Source: Siniperca chuatsi (Eukaryota > Chordata > Actinopteri > Centrarchiformes > Sinipercidae). Taken from it: a DNA stretch of 64,000 bases. The stretch spans positions 6,879,322 to 6,943,321 of the forward strand of contig NC_058055.1 of the NCBI RefSeq assembly GCF_020085105.1, given 5' to 3'. The notes under the pieces are model-generated. The model had not been told where the DNA came from and searched no databases. It was given only the letters and a program-made list of their open reading frames with translations. Positions 46,785 through 59,549 of the stretch are shown piece after piece; the first letter of the stretch is position 1, and every line of letters begins with the position of its first letter. Both the position numbers and the translations under genes were made by a program.

Positions 46785-49700
46785 TTACAAAGTTTTCTCT
46801 AGCAGGATCTCATTGAACCCTGTCACGTCAGTCTTCATGTCTGGTTGCCTGTCAGCGTAGAGAAGTGGAGATCGCTGATAGTGCAGCTTTACAGATCCCT
46901 GAGTGGAAAAGAAAAGTTGAATCTCAAATGACTAACCATAAAAATCATCTGGATGATAAAAACTTTATTGGAGATCTAACAGAACTTGTGTGGATGTGCC
47001 CTCACCTTGGGTTGAGCCCGTATGGAGGCGAGCCCCCGCGTGTACTGGTTGGTCTCAACCTTATACCCCCCTCTCCTGGAGGGCAGGTTGAGGGAGGTCA
47101 TCACAGACATCATCTTCTGGAAGCCTGTGGCTGTCAGAGACACGGTGATGGATGGGGCAGAGGCCAGAGCCAGGCCCATGGGCCACCCTCGCACTGTGAC
47201 AGGCTCCTGGATGGTGGAGAGCTGCACCGAGCCCCGCTCCCTGATAACAGGGTTCAATGCTGGCACGTCCTCCTCCACAAGGTCCTTTGCATCATCCAGT
47301 TCTGTCTCAGCCAATGATTTCAATAGTGCCTGCCACAAAACCCAAAATGCATATTATCCATAACTCCATGTTTATTTAGCAGGGACAGTGCACATTAATA
47401 AACATTGCTGTAAATTTGCCAAGTGAATTCACATTTATCAGATTTTGTGCAGTTCCCTCTGGAGACACAAGGCTTTATACAACTTTTTGACATATGCAGT
47501 AGTACTCCCCAACACCTGTAAACAGACTTTGATGTGTATAATCGGTGGAGTTCCCCTTTAATGTTTATAGAAAGATGCACTAAATAAGACAACATTGTGC
47601 TGCATTATTAGGCACTAATTGAAACATGAGAAGCAGAAGCATACAGTACACAGACATAAGCACATACACATACAGTACATAAAACACATAAATCACTCTG
47701 GCACAATAAAAGCAAGGTCATAATAAAATAAATGAACACAATGCAGGTACATACAGACGCACTGGCTACAGCAAGGAGCAATTGATTTTTAGTACTGAAA
47801 AAAATGCTAACTGCTAATCATCATTTCTTTAAATGAGATCTAAATAAACCGTTTGTGTCCAGTTCTCTAATATAAGCTGGGATAGAGTTCTAGGTGTGTG
47901 CAGCTTTAACAGAGCCATGAAGAATGAGCAAGAAAACATAAGATACGATAAGTGGTCTTTCCGAATCTCACCCTCCACTTCCTCCAGGAGTTCTGGATGA
48001 CTGCAGCTGCTCTGTTCCATCTCTGGATCTGCCTCCTGACCAGCCAGGACCGCACCCCTGCAGGAGGCGTAAAACACCATCAACATCTAACCTAGCAGTT
48101 CACTCTGCAAGTTTAATCTGTGCCTTGTGGAGAGAAATGTTTATGTACTCAGAAGGAAGTTTCAAAAGAACATCTTTCATTAACAGTTAATGAGATGAGC
48201 TTCTATGTGTGGCAGCTTCTGCTGCTTCTGAAGGGATAAACGAAGTCAGCCTGCAGACATTGTGTACAGACTCAGTTGGCCAGACAGACAGGTCAAAGCC
48301 AGCACACTCACAGTGGGAGCGAGGCCACACAGCTCTATTAATTCCACTCAGCAGTACCTGGCCGGAGCATTAAGAGTTTACCTGCTTGGATCAGAGTAGC
48401 AGACTGCTGGCGGGTGTGGCGTCTGCAGCGCTGGTATCGCAGCCAGCAGCACTGAATGGAGAAGGCACACTGAGACAGAATCTTCTTCCTCTGATCCTCC
48501 AGCAAATCTAGCTGTGAGACAACAGCCAGGCAGGTCAGTACTCCAAAGACCAAAACCCTTATTTACTTTACAGGTCTGATAAGTAACTGAAACACCCAAC
48601 AAGTACAATATGGCCAAATCGAAAAGGAAATTCTTGGCATTATGTAGTAAATTTGCAAATTATTTCCCAGGCATTTTTGTACCAAGTTATACATACATAC
48701 ATACATTATGTGTGAGGATGACACATAATGTGTATATAAATGACTGACCATCGACTGGGTGAGAAAGATTTTAGTCCTTCCACAGTGCACCCATGAATTG
48801 TGTTTTTCACTGTCAAGGTTGTGTGAGGGGTCAGAAGCATTGTGTTGTAACACGACACTGAGGAGCTTCTCCACTTCTTGTCGAAGAATGTCGTTGCTGT
48901 CAGCCTCCACATCTAATACAGAGAGGAATTAGAATTAGAGTGAAGCACTAGAGACATAATTCAAGTGGCAGAGCAGCACTCGTAACTGTGTAGAGATTCA
49001 CTTTTACCACACACAGTAGTATGTGTTTGACAGCATATGTCACTCAGATGTGATTACTGTGAATTCAATGAATCTTTCAAACCTGATATTTGGCAGCATT
49101 CAGGATTAGTGAGCAGGTAAGTTCCTTGAACATTCATACAAGACTTAAGAGTGTACAGCCATGCTAGTGTAGCTAAAAAGCAGCTGAACAGTGAGTTAAG
49201 ATGAATACAAGTTCAAACACAAAGATCAGGAATGAGTAGAGAAACAAGAAACAACATGCAAAGCAAGCTCTGATAGTCAGAGGTGCATGCATTTACCTGG
49301 AAGGTTCATAAGAAGTTGCAAATTTTGTTAGAAAGTCCTGTTTTTATACACCAAATGGAAAAGTCCCAAGGAGAGTAGAAAACTGAGGATCAAATGTACT
49401 AAGAGGGCTAATGAAGGAAAAGGAGAATAAACCAGCAGACCTAAAGAGAGGAAATAAAATCACTCTTTGTCCAGAGTAAATAAGCCAAACCTTGAATGGA
49501 TCCTGCAAGAAACTGTACTTACCAACACAATGACTCCGGGACTTGTTATTTGAATATTTTGCAATCAGTCCATAACGTTGCATGAAGCCTTTGAAAGGAA
49601 TTCTGTACAACAGAAATGACAAGTCAACCAAAATCCTAGAGAAACAAAGCAATGTGTTAAGATTAAGAGTTAACAAAGGAAAAATGTTTCACCTTATTGG

Positions 49701-52700
49701 AAAGCCAGCAGCACTAATATGAATAGTCTCCACAATCCCACAGGCTTCCAACTGCATGATAACCTGACAGCAGACAGAAAATAATCATTGAAACCTTTCC
49801 CCTCTGTGAAAAGGGACAGCATTGCCTCTCATTGTTGTGATTGTGGTACTGCTGAAAGAGAGAACAGCATTAAATGTGTGTAGAACTTCTACCTCCTCCT
49901 TTTTGAAGGTCAGAGGTTTGCAGTCTGGGTTCGGTTTGATGCAGCGAGTGTAGTGAGGAGTTGTGGTGTGGAGGATCCTCATCAAGCTCTCCAGAGAGTT
50001 CTACAATCAGACATTAACATCATCAGTGCCATGACCCAACCCTCCCAGGAGGAAGTCTACAGGCCCCGACAAGCTAATGTAACCCTGGTGATGAAGGCTT
50101 TAGTTGGCTCCCACCTTGAACTTGGAGACCACGGTGACTTTACTGAGCCCCTTGGTAGTTGGGTTCTCAGTTTGCTTGTCAGTGAAGATCTGGTGAAGCA
50201 GGGGGTTGTCAGACTTCTGAAGCAGGTTGATGAGCTCTGGTGGCACTGGGTCCTGAAACACAAAATCCAGTAGGGGATGAGTGAATGGATCTGTGGTCAA
50301 CTTTCTGAACACTATTTAAAAGCTTTTCTTACACACCTTGTTTTTCTCCACCATCCCCTGTATCTGGTAGTTGACTTTGCCAGCGTAATGGGCCACAGTG
50401 AAGTGTGGCTCCTTGCTGAACTTGTGCCAGCTGATGTTGGCATTACCACAGAGATCCTTCTCCAAACGACTCCTGAATGTCTTTGCATCTGAGGCTCGAT
50501 TAAGACGACTCTCCTACAGGACAGGTATGTAAAAAATGACTTACTTACTATAGATACATATATTTAATAATATATCAATGTACGTATTAACCAAGAAAAT
50601 TACTGCAATCCCTTCTGCAGGGAAATAAAGGGTTAAAAGGGCTGAAGGACAATTACTTGTATGCTGTCCTATAAAAAAAAAATACAATTGGCTTCAACGT
50701 AAAAAGATAAATCCATATTACAATTTATTTTTAAAAGAATATGATCTAAATGAAATTCCTTATGAATTTCAGCTCTACAGGGAAGACATGTTTTATATAC
50801 CACTTCCTTGAAGACAGGTGTATAGCTTGATTTTTTGTTATGGGTCCACCAGGACTACCAATAAAACTGTTATACAAGATCCTTCCAACGAAAATTATCA
50901 AAAATGTCATTTTTGTAATGATGATATGGAGATTTATTTTGGCTTTGTCTCAGTGTTATTGCCTTATTGATGATTAGCTTTGTATTCTATTGCCTTGAGT
51001 GTATGCTCACAAACAATAATATGTGGTTTAAGAAGCAGAAGCAAATACTGTTGTACTACTGACTAAAAAAATTCATGTTTGATGTGAAGACGAAAGAAAG
51101 TTGGACTTTTGTGGCTTTTGTTCGCTTCTAAGGCACTATTTTACTCTCGAGGGCAATTGCAAATAGGCAATGGAAGTTAAAAAAATCCTGGAATCGTTCA
51201 AGTTTGTTAATTTGTATTTTTATTATTATTATTTAGGTTTTTTTGTTTGTGGTTTTTTTTAAACTATTATTAGTGTGTGTGTTCTGTTTGCTTGTTTGAT
51301 TGCTTTTGGGTGTGTAGGTTATGTAAGTTATTTAAGTTATAGATTGTCTTTGTTATTATTTTTATCAATAAAAAATTACAATAATTAAAAAATAATAATG
51401 ACAAAAACAAGAAAATGACCAGCATACCTCATTAAGAAGAGAAAACACACTGACAGGGCTTCCCTCGATAAGATCCAGACAGCTCTGGTTGTCTTTGTAT
51501 TTGACAAAGGACCACTGCAACCCCTCAGACACATATTCCTCCTGGAAGAAGCAGAGATAAACATAAACACCCAAGTACAAAATCCATTTTTCACATCACA
51601 CAAGGTACGGCAAGTTGCTGACAAGCTGAAGAAGCCTCCTGAATGTCTGAGGCCTGGACATCGACTCCATCAGAGGCTCTGCTGAGATCGCCGCATGGAA
51701 ACGGAAAACTGATAGACGCTACCTGCTGAGCTCTGAGATAATGAGCCACAAAGTGCTGCTGCAGTTTCTCATTGGCGTAGTTGATGCACAGCTGCTCCAG
51801 GTTATTGATGTGGAAACACTCGAACCCGTACACATCTAGAACTCCTGGAGAGCACAGTGAGGAGAGGACCGTGTGAGTTTATGAAAAGAAACTGGGGGGA
51901 AAATTACAAAGAGATATGCATTTAATGAAGTAAAAGACAATAATGCTTCTACCTATGAAGTTGCACCACATGGATTTGTCTGCACATATGCTGTTGTTGA
52001 TGAATGTAACCAGCCATTCAAATAATCTGTTGGGAAAACGTGATAGAGAGCCTATAATAATAAATTGCGATTAACAGACGTGTCTTCCTCACAGTTTATT
52101 GTAAACAAAAAGGCATGATGGTTTCATATTTGAGTGTTGTGGTGGAAAGAGTGTTTGACGACAACACACAGGACAAAAACCAGCTCTTGCGTTACCAGCC
52201 CTTTTCACATAACATTATCACATTCTGACAAATCGCTGCATTATTTGATGAGTAAATCCTCATTCTTACTGGGCGTAGATGGCCTTGGCCAGACAGTCTC
52301 TCCTCATGCTGCACTCTGGCTGGGAACAGGGCTTGAGCACGCTCTGCTTCCCCGCCTTCAACGTCCTCACTCTTAAACACATCTGAAGCTCCTCAGCAGG
52401 GACACACAGCAGCTCAGCAGCCCTCTGCAAGAAGTCTAAAACACAGGCAGGAGTGGAAGGCTGTAAACTACCTACTTCATTTTGTTGATAGTTATTGTGT
52501 TATTGTATCTTTCAGAATAAATCCCTTGAGCATCATACGGTTTGTATTTATGTCAGCTTTAAATGTCTAAATAATGGAGATTTTAAGCACTCTGTAACTT
52601 GAAGTGATTGATAAGAGTTCATTAAATACATAAACATAATCATATCCAATACCTTTGGACTGTTCATCTAGGTTACAAGGTTGTAATTCATCGGTTGAAG

Positions 52701-55700
52701 AGGAGAAAGTCACATTCCCCAGCTGCAGAATCCCTGCTAATATCTACATTGCATTACAACAAACAGAGAAATCAAATTTTATGCTTACAGAGAAAGAAAG
52801 ATAATCAAAAAATGCCAAGTTGATGATTAGGTAACACTACTTTACATTACTTTACCCCCCCCATTTAGCATTTATAAGCAGAATAAAAACACTTAGTAAA
52901 TAATTAATAACACACTATAATGTAGTTGTGAGCAGATATAAGTGTTTACTAATGTATTTGTCAACAACTACAACTCCTCCTGTGGGCACCCATAACTGGA
53001 TGCTGGTGTGTAACCAGATGAATGACAATATAGTAGAACACTGTTGTTATAATATAAAATATGTCTTCATAGGAGAAATTATAATTGTTGACAAATACTG
53101 TACATTATAAACACTTAAATGACCTTATATCTGCTTAAAACTACATTGCAGTGTGTAATAAACTATTTATTAAATGTTTATAAATGCTTTAATAGAGGGG
53201 GTTAAAGTAAAGTGTTACTGATGATGAATACATTACCTTGAATATTTGTCTCTGCCTTTCTGAATAAATGCCCAGATGAACCATTGCCTCGACAGTCTCA
53301 TGAAAACAATCCTCTATAAATTTTTAAATGAAGAGCAGTTACTTGTGAGAATCACAAAAATAGAATAAAAGACAAACAAAAGCCTAAATACACATGAAAA
53401 ATAAATACCTACCATCAACTGCTTTTTCAGAATTTGGCAGCCACACAAAACATTGGCCACGTGGCATCTTCCACTCCTTCCTCTGCTCATCTGTGGCCCC
53501 TTTAATCATCTGAAAAACAATATGCTCTCAGCATTTACATCGGAATTACATATGAATCAGTTAAAATTAAACTGAAATACCATATGAGCATATGAGGTTT
53601 AGTGCAGCTGTGTTAACTCACCTGGTAAAAGATGTGGAAGTTCCTCTCATTAGCCGGTTGGCAGGCCACCCTGGTCTTCTCTAGCAAGTATGTCTGCACG
53701 GACGCACCCACTAACAGCTGACACCTTCGTGTAAAAATTACATGAACAGATCAAACTGACCAACAACTTGTACTATTGTTCACTTTGGGAAAGTGAGCTG
53801 ATGCTATCTCCCGTAATGATGACGGAAGTGCAGCAGGCTCAGCTGTAAGTACCTGTCTAGCTGGAGCTGGATGTACTTTCCAAAGCGACTGCTGTTGTTG
53901 TTCCGTAGCGTACAGGCATTGCCTACATGGAGGGTAAAGTGATGACTGAGTGACTGTCTATAGTGGTTATTTTCACATTAACGAGACACCAGCGATCAGT
54001 TGTCTCACCAAAAGCTTCCATGATGGGGTTGGAGTCCAGCACCCTCCTCTCTATCCTCTCCACTGTGTCCTGACTCTTCACCACTGAGGAGGAGGCCGCC
54101 ACAGTAGCGTAGTATTTCATGAGGCAACGAGATGTCCATGTCTATAAAGAAACAAATCATTGGTCCATTAAAGATTGTTTCTACTAATCCTGTGACCCAA
54201 TTCACAGAGATCACATAAAGTTAAGGGCAACTAACGATCCTTATCGATTCATCTCTTGACTATTTTTAGGATTAATTGTTTAGTCTAAAAATGTCATAAT
54301 TGTTGATGATTCATTTTATGTCAAACAACTAATCAATTAATATACTAATTATTTGAGCTCTACCCACAATATTCTTTTTTATTTTGGGATGTGCTCATTG
54401 CAGAGGTGTTTTCCCCAGAGATCAACTGTCAATCAAATGATGAGTGCAGTTTTGAGATTCTGTGGCCAGTCGCCATTTTGACAATCACTGCTCATGCCAA
54501 TTATCCTCCTTATAGATTATTCTTATTTTTTTCCATTAACCAACTAATTAATAATAAGTCTATAAAATGGGAATAATGCATGATTTCTTCAAATTGCTTA
54601 TTTGATCTGGCCCACAAAAACCCTAAGCAGTTAGTTTTTATAAAAACTGTAACATGAAAGAAAAGTAAAACATTCTCACATTTCAGAAGCTGTAACCAGC
54701 AAAGTGTCTGTTTGTTCAAATCAAACCACTAGTGCTGCTGAAAATGTAAAAAGACACATCACTTCCTATGGGACAGATGAGTGTTTTTTGTGCAGAGCAG
54801 CACATTAACTGGTTTGACAATTAATTGCTTTTGTATTTCATCAGTCAATGAAGTGCCAACAGATATACAAACTAAAAATAAACTGCTTGTCTGATCTTGT
54901 ACTGAGCAAAGAACAAATAACAATACTGAACACTTTTTGCTGACAAATATGCAGTAATAATATTCAGGGCATCAATCACACCAAGACTTAAAATTCTTGA
55001 CATAAGCCAGTTTATATATGAATGCCTAATCAGCTTAGTCCATATACTGTAAATTGGCCAGTACCCCAACTTGTACAGCTGAATCTGTGGCCCCGTAAGT
55101 AAAAAAGCAACTGATAGTTTTAACCCCTGATTGGTATAATAGGTTACGTTTATTGTTTAAGCTTAACACAGTATGTGTTGGTTTACCTTTCCTGCGCCGC
55201 TCTCACCGCTGACCACCAAGGATTGGTTCACTGGCTCCAGCTGGCCCTTAACATTCCTGTAGGCTTCTTCCGCCACTATAAAGATATGTGGTTTGAACTC
55301 CTGTTGACAAAAATATACAGACTTATTAATATGCTGGACAATTCCTCGAGCCGTCGGTGCATTCAAGAAGTTCCAGAGTTTCATGAGTTTGACTTTGAAG
55401 CTGTTCTTGACAAAAGGAGGCAGACGAGGAACCAGAGGATTTTTGTTGGAAGAGGATTAAGTGAGCACAAAACAGCATGGTTGATGTTTTTTGCACTTTA
55501 AAACTGCAAAGTTGGTAAACATCAGACATACTGATAAAATATTAATCGTTGTTGACATTCTGGCAGTACCAGTTGGGTCATTTTTGAAAGGAAGGAAACG
55601 GGCCCCTGAAAAAGCCAAACTCTTACAATGCACCCACCGGACCCTGCAACACCCCAATCCCTCCGCCTCCACCCCCCATCCACACCCCTGTTTGAACCAC

Positions 55701-58375
55701 CATATACAGTATCCTTCCTCAGCATGATTAAAAACCTTATAGAGAAATATACATAAATTAGCTGAATTACAGTGAGAGACAGCTGTGACTCTGTAAATAC
55801 CTGGGGCTGAGCAGCGCAGTGATACTCCTTCATCACATCCAGAGAATAGAGGTCTGGGACGGGCTGGAAGGGGTTAAGAGCCACCAAGGTGCAGCCAGCA
55901 TGGGTGTAAAACACCTTCACGCTGTACCTGGCCTGCAGACATTTCAGCACTGCCAGAGAAAAACATTAAATAACAACATTAGGCACTAAGAGGGAAAAAA
56001 ACCCCACAAAAAAAACAGGCAAGCCAATGTTTTGCAGATGATTAACCACCAGAGGCAGGAACAAGAGAACACCAGAGAAGACGGCAGCATCAAAATGGCA
56101 AAGATATGTGTATCTATAATAAAATTCTCTGACTATATAAAATATAATATTCCATATAACAAATGCAGCATAATCAGTCCAAGTACTTTACAAGAAAATA
56201 TCCCACAGCAATTCCATGCTGTTATCCTGACCTCTGCTGTTAATAAGCTGTACTGTTATGCTTTCTGCCTTGGGCTCAAACTAACATCACCTTGACATAT
56301 AAACTAAAATCTTTAAAGTATCAATGACAAATCTTTTCTTACATAATGCCAATGACACTGCATTTTTATGTCAAGACAAACAATGGAGAGTAAAAATGTT
56401 TGCACATGGACACTTTAAGACATGCTTCATATTTACCTGTGACCCTACCGTATTAGAAATCTATAAGAAATACAAGAATTATAATTTTTTTGGGAGGCAT
56501 GTATATGCCAGCAAAGTAAATCATGCCCTTGGTTCACTCACTTGAGTAAACCCTGTTCCCTATCATTGTGTATACTGCAGCATTTTGATAGCACAGCAAT
56601 CATTCATGCATTCATATTTTCTATTTATTATCATCATCCTGGCAAGTTTTATCTTGACGGGGTTAAATAATACACAGCAAATGCTGCAATCCAAGGTGAC
56701 ATGAGCTGGAAAACATTGTGTCACACTGGCTGTGTATTTATAAATAAAAACGAGGTTTACACAACAAATCAAACACTCAGCACTCACTGACATGCAACGG
56801 TAGAGATTTCAAGATTTACTGCATATACTGCATCAAGTGATTTAGAGACATAGGCTCCCAGTGACATCATAGCCCTATGTGTTACCTGTCGTCGGGGTCA
56901 CTGGGTTGACTTTGGTGAGGTCGTCATAAGTGTGGAGTAGGTCTTCATCAGTGAGGAAGGCCTGAATTTCTCCCTCCAGTGACTCATTTAAGGATGGGTG
57001 AGGAGAATGGACCTTCTGGACGAATCCTTTCACCTATGTGAATGAGGCAAAATGTGAGGCGAACACACACAGAAAGGACATTGTGTTTAAAATATGAACT
57101 GACACTCTGTAAGTCATGCCAAGTAAATAAATGCCTATGGATGGAAACAATAGTAAAAAAAAAAAAAAAAAAAGATAGAAAGAAAGAAACTTACATTTAG
57201 AAAAGCGCAAGATGATTAAACAAAAGCCAGCGAGAGGAGGATTGTGTTTCTATGCATATTGCATTTGTTATTCCCACGATCTAGGGCACATACTGTATTT
57301 AAAACATAAACACTGCTCTCCAGACTTCAGAAACCAGACAACTGTGCCCAAACCTGTGATGTCATAATGACTCAAGTCTGATTGTGCCACTTTTGAGCAG
57401 GTTTTGATTCAAGGCAAAGGTAGCACTTCCAAAATAAGGGTACATTTCCTAGATCCATACATAACCGTACAGCAAAATAAATCTTATTTTGTGCATCAAA
57501 ATGTCAAACATTCTGTGGGTCTATACAATCTGTCACTTTCCTGAGCTATGAAGCGCCTAAAAATGCTCCATCTCTATGCAATTAAATGTTCAAGTTTTTA
57601 TTCTTGGCTTTGAGAGAGCTGCCAAACATCATACATCATAGCATACTTCACATGCTATTTTCACTGACCCCATGGTTCATTTTAGAGACCTAAAACAGTG
57701 GGCAGTTGCTACATGTATTTGTGCAAAACCAGTTCAGTGGTCAATATGTCACGTGTAATTCATTCAGTCAGTTGAGACTGACAAATGGCAGTCTGCTTTA
57801 TCCTGCCAAGATCACATGGCCTGGACCTGCAGCCCGTCTGTAAACTGTCAGCAGTCTGCGGCACTAAATGTGTGCAGACAGAATTAATCCAACAGCAGGT
57901 AGCCTACATCCCATCATTCTGTAAGTCATTTTTAAACCATGTATGAATGTAATACCTAATGCTACACGAATAATATCCTGTGTACACACACTACGTTTCA
58001 GCTGACACATAGCTAACACATACAGTACATTTAAAACTAAAGTCCCATGTTGTGGGACTACTTGCATCTGTCACAATAAACGCTGGATTGCGGTAACGTT
58101 ATTGTTCGTCGGTCACAGGTATGCGTTCAGAAAACATTTTACAAAGCGTTTGAATACGCACCAACCAATCAAAACTGAGAACCGGTACAGACTGATAAAG
58201 GTATTCCAGGTTAAGTTAAACGTATCATACCTTTTACATTTTATAAACCAAAAAAGAAAACCTATAAACCACCAGTTGAGAAACTGTGTGCGGGTCTTCC
58301 CCGTGTGTAACTTACCGTTCCCCCTCCATATCTGTAGCCTGCTCCAACGTTACGTCTGTTGTCCGCAGAACTCAT
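46785..58375 (-). CDS. myo19: Unconventional myosin-XIX, 24 exons
   Basis: MYO19 is an outer-mitochondrial-membrane actin motor. Coding exons, minus strand: 58375-58316, 57033-56886, 55949-55801, 55300-55187, 54141-54009, 53922-53853, 53724-53622, 53509-53413, 53313-53237, 52743-52653, 52435-52270, 52026-51953, 51844-51723, 51541-51428, 50513-50337, 50252-50115, 50000-49893, 49763-49693, 49602-49523, 48912-48749, 48511-48382, 48057-47972, 47329-47006, 46898-46785. All phases agree: 969 residues (human 970). P-loop GESGAGK 151-157 is followed by the class-XIX TWTSR; switch [10 protein letters not shown] 209-217; switch II DVYGFE 431-436. Three IQ-like motifs span 768-824 ([31 protein letters not shown]). 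The tail (825-969) is the MyMOMA domain, ending ITGFNQILLE-like ([10 protein letters not shown]). The short first exon is needed because exon 2 has no ATG before the conserved region. The exon 20 donor is a weak GTCAGT. An IDEA-style extra N-terminus was not seen. Confidence 0.96.
47395..47562 (-). repeat. Teleost interspersed repeat, copy 2 (inverted)
   Basis: 'cagtagtactccccaacacc', 'tgtaaacagactttgatg' and 'ggtggagttccccttta' are the reverse complement of the start of the repeat at 31,220. The flank at 47,370-47,395 ('tatttagcagggacagtgca') looks like another repeat, probably LINE-derived. It lies in myo19 intron 22. Confidence 0.65.
52831..53218. mobile_element. Fold-back (hairpin) element filling myo19 intron 9
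   Basis: The element starts 'gtaacactactttac' and ends 'gtaaagtgttac'. Its two halves of about 160 bases are imperfect reverse complements over most of their length: both arms share 'catttataa', 'gcagatataag' and 'atttgtcaacaa' in matching inverted order. The word TGATGAT occurs at both flanks and may be the target duplication. It has no coding capacity. It takes up 388 of the 493 bases of the intron. Confidence 0.8.
54224..54365. mobile_element. Teleost MITE with GCTGCAAC ends, copy D (internally deleted)
   Basis: 'gcaactaacgatccttatcg' on the left and 'tcaattaatatactaattat' to 'gagctcta' on the right keep the ends of the family at 26,910, while the middle is missing. It lies in myo19 intron 4. 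Confidence 0.6.
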
Positions 58376-58986
58376 TGATTTTACTGTTACCTTCGTGTCT
58401 GTCGAAAGGTCAGCCGAAAACCTTGATAAGAACTCTGCCAACAGTCTAATTAAGTTTAGTTCTAGTTATTCTACTCTGCAGTCCTGAACTTCAATATTTT
58501 CCATTACTGTCAGAAATTCCTCAAGGACAGCTTCCCGTGCCTGTTGCTGCCTGTCCGACTGCCTCCCAAACCACACATTTATTCCCGCCTTCTTCCTGAT
58601 GCTTCATGGGCCGAGCTGTCCACCACTGGGATTTATACTGAAATTACTCTTACTTTAGAACCATATAGCTTTAGACTTCATTCTTTTGAATGCCACTGAA
58701 CTGGACTTAACATAAGAACGTTATATTTATCAATTTATATCTAGTTTTCATTTTGTGTATCCAAAACTCGAGACTCTAACATTAGTGGCAATCCTGGATT
58801 TATCAGTTGCCCGAAATAGATACTAAACCAGAGATGTTTGACCGTCATATTAACTTATACTAAGGTTAGTAGCCTACTAATACTATTTTTCAGAATATGT
58901 TTTTAACATGAAAGAAACGCAAATCACGGGTAGGTTGGAAGTTGCCAGAAATCCGAGCTGTCGTGAATACGTCATTGGACCGAATA
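58376..58986. promoter_or_regulatory. Shared upstream region of myo19 and pigw
   Basis: The two genes are head-to-head with about 1.2 kb between start codons. The part nearest myo19 (58,376-58,620) is moderately GC-rich and has no TATA box. No repeat was recognised. It should hold the myo19 transcription start; I cannot place it exactly. Confidence 0.45.
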
Positions 58987-58993
58987 CGGAAGT
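58987..58993 (+). promoter_or_regulatory. ETS site in the pigw promoter
   Basis: CGGAAGT within 'atacggaagtaagcgtagg', just upstream of the inferred noncoding first exon of pigw (about 59,020-59,203). TATA-less housekeeping layout. Binding is inferred. Confidence 0.45.
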
Positions 58994-59203
58994 AAGCGTA
59001 GGAGCTGCAGGAGCTATATTGTAGGCATCATAGTTGGGCCGGGACGTCAAGCAACTGTAAATAGTTATGCTGTAAAACAGGTATTTTGTGTATCTGCATT
59101 TCCCACGAAGAACAGAAAAAGCTGTAGTGACTGATAAGCAGACACACAACTCCCTTGTGGACGTTATTCAACGTCGTAGAGAACTTCATTTGACTGCATT
59201 CGT

Positions 59204-59546
59204 GGTGAGTGCTAACGTTAGAAAGATAGCTACTTTGTGGGAAAATTCAAAGGAAAGGTGAAAACTCATCCTGAAGGGTAGTTTACAATGTTTTGTACAG
59301 TTAAGCCAACGCCAACAAACGAAGAATGCTTTAGCTGAGAATCAGCACATCAAGAGTCGAATAAGTGATGCAATTAGGTGACACTTTATACCTCTAAATC
59401 AGAAAGAGTAAGTTACCCATATCCCTGTAAATTCACCGTGGGTGCGGCCATAGTGTCCTAAATGTTGTTCCATTTTCCAGTGTTTATTGAACATAATTAA
59501 AAAAAAATTTCTCTCATGTAGTAAACATGAATTTGAATGTTTGCAG
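59204..59546 (+). other. pigw 5' UTR intron
   Basis: A strong donor (gtg/gtgagt at 59,204) and acceptor (tttgcag ending at 59,546, three bases before the pigw ATG) suggest a noncoding first exon spliced just before the start codon. The intron opens with GCTAACGTTA at 59,211. Confidence 0.6.
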
Positions 59547-59549
59547 GCC

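Noticed and set aside
59487-59549. Longer pigw N-terminus
   Set aside because: The extra residues are encoded upstream of a good splice acceptor and do not align with PIG-W.
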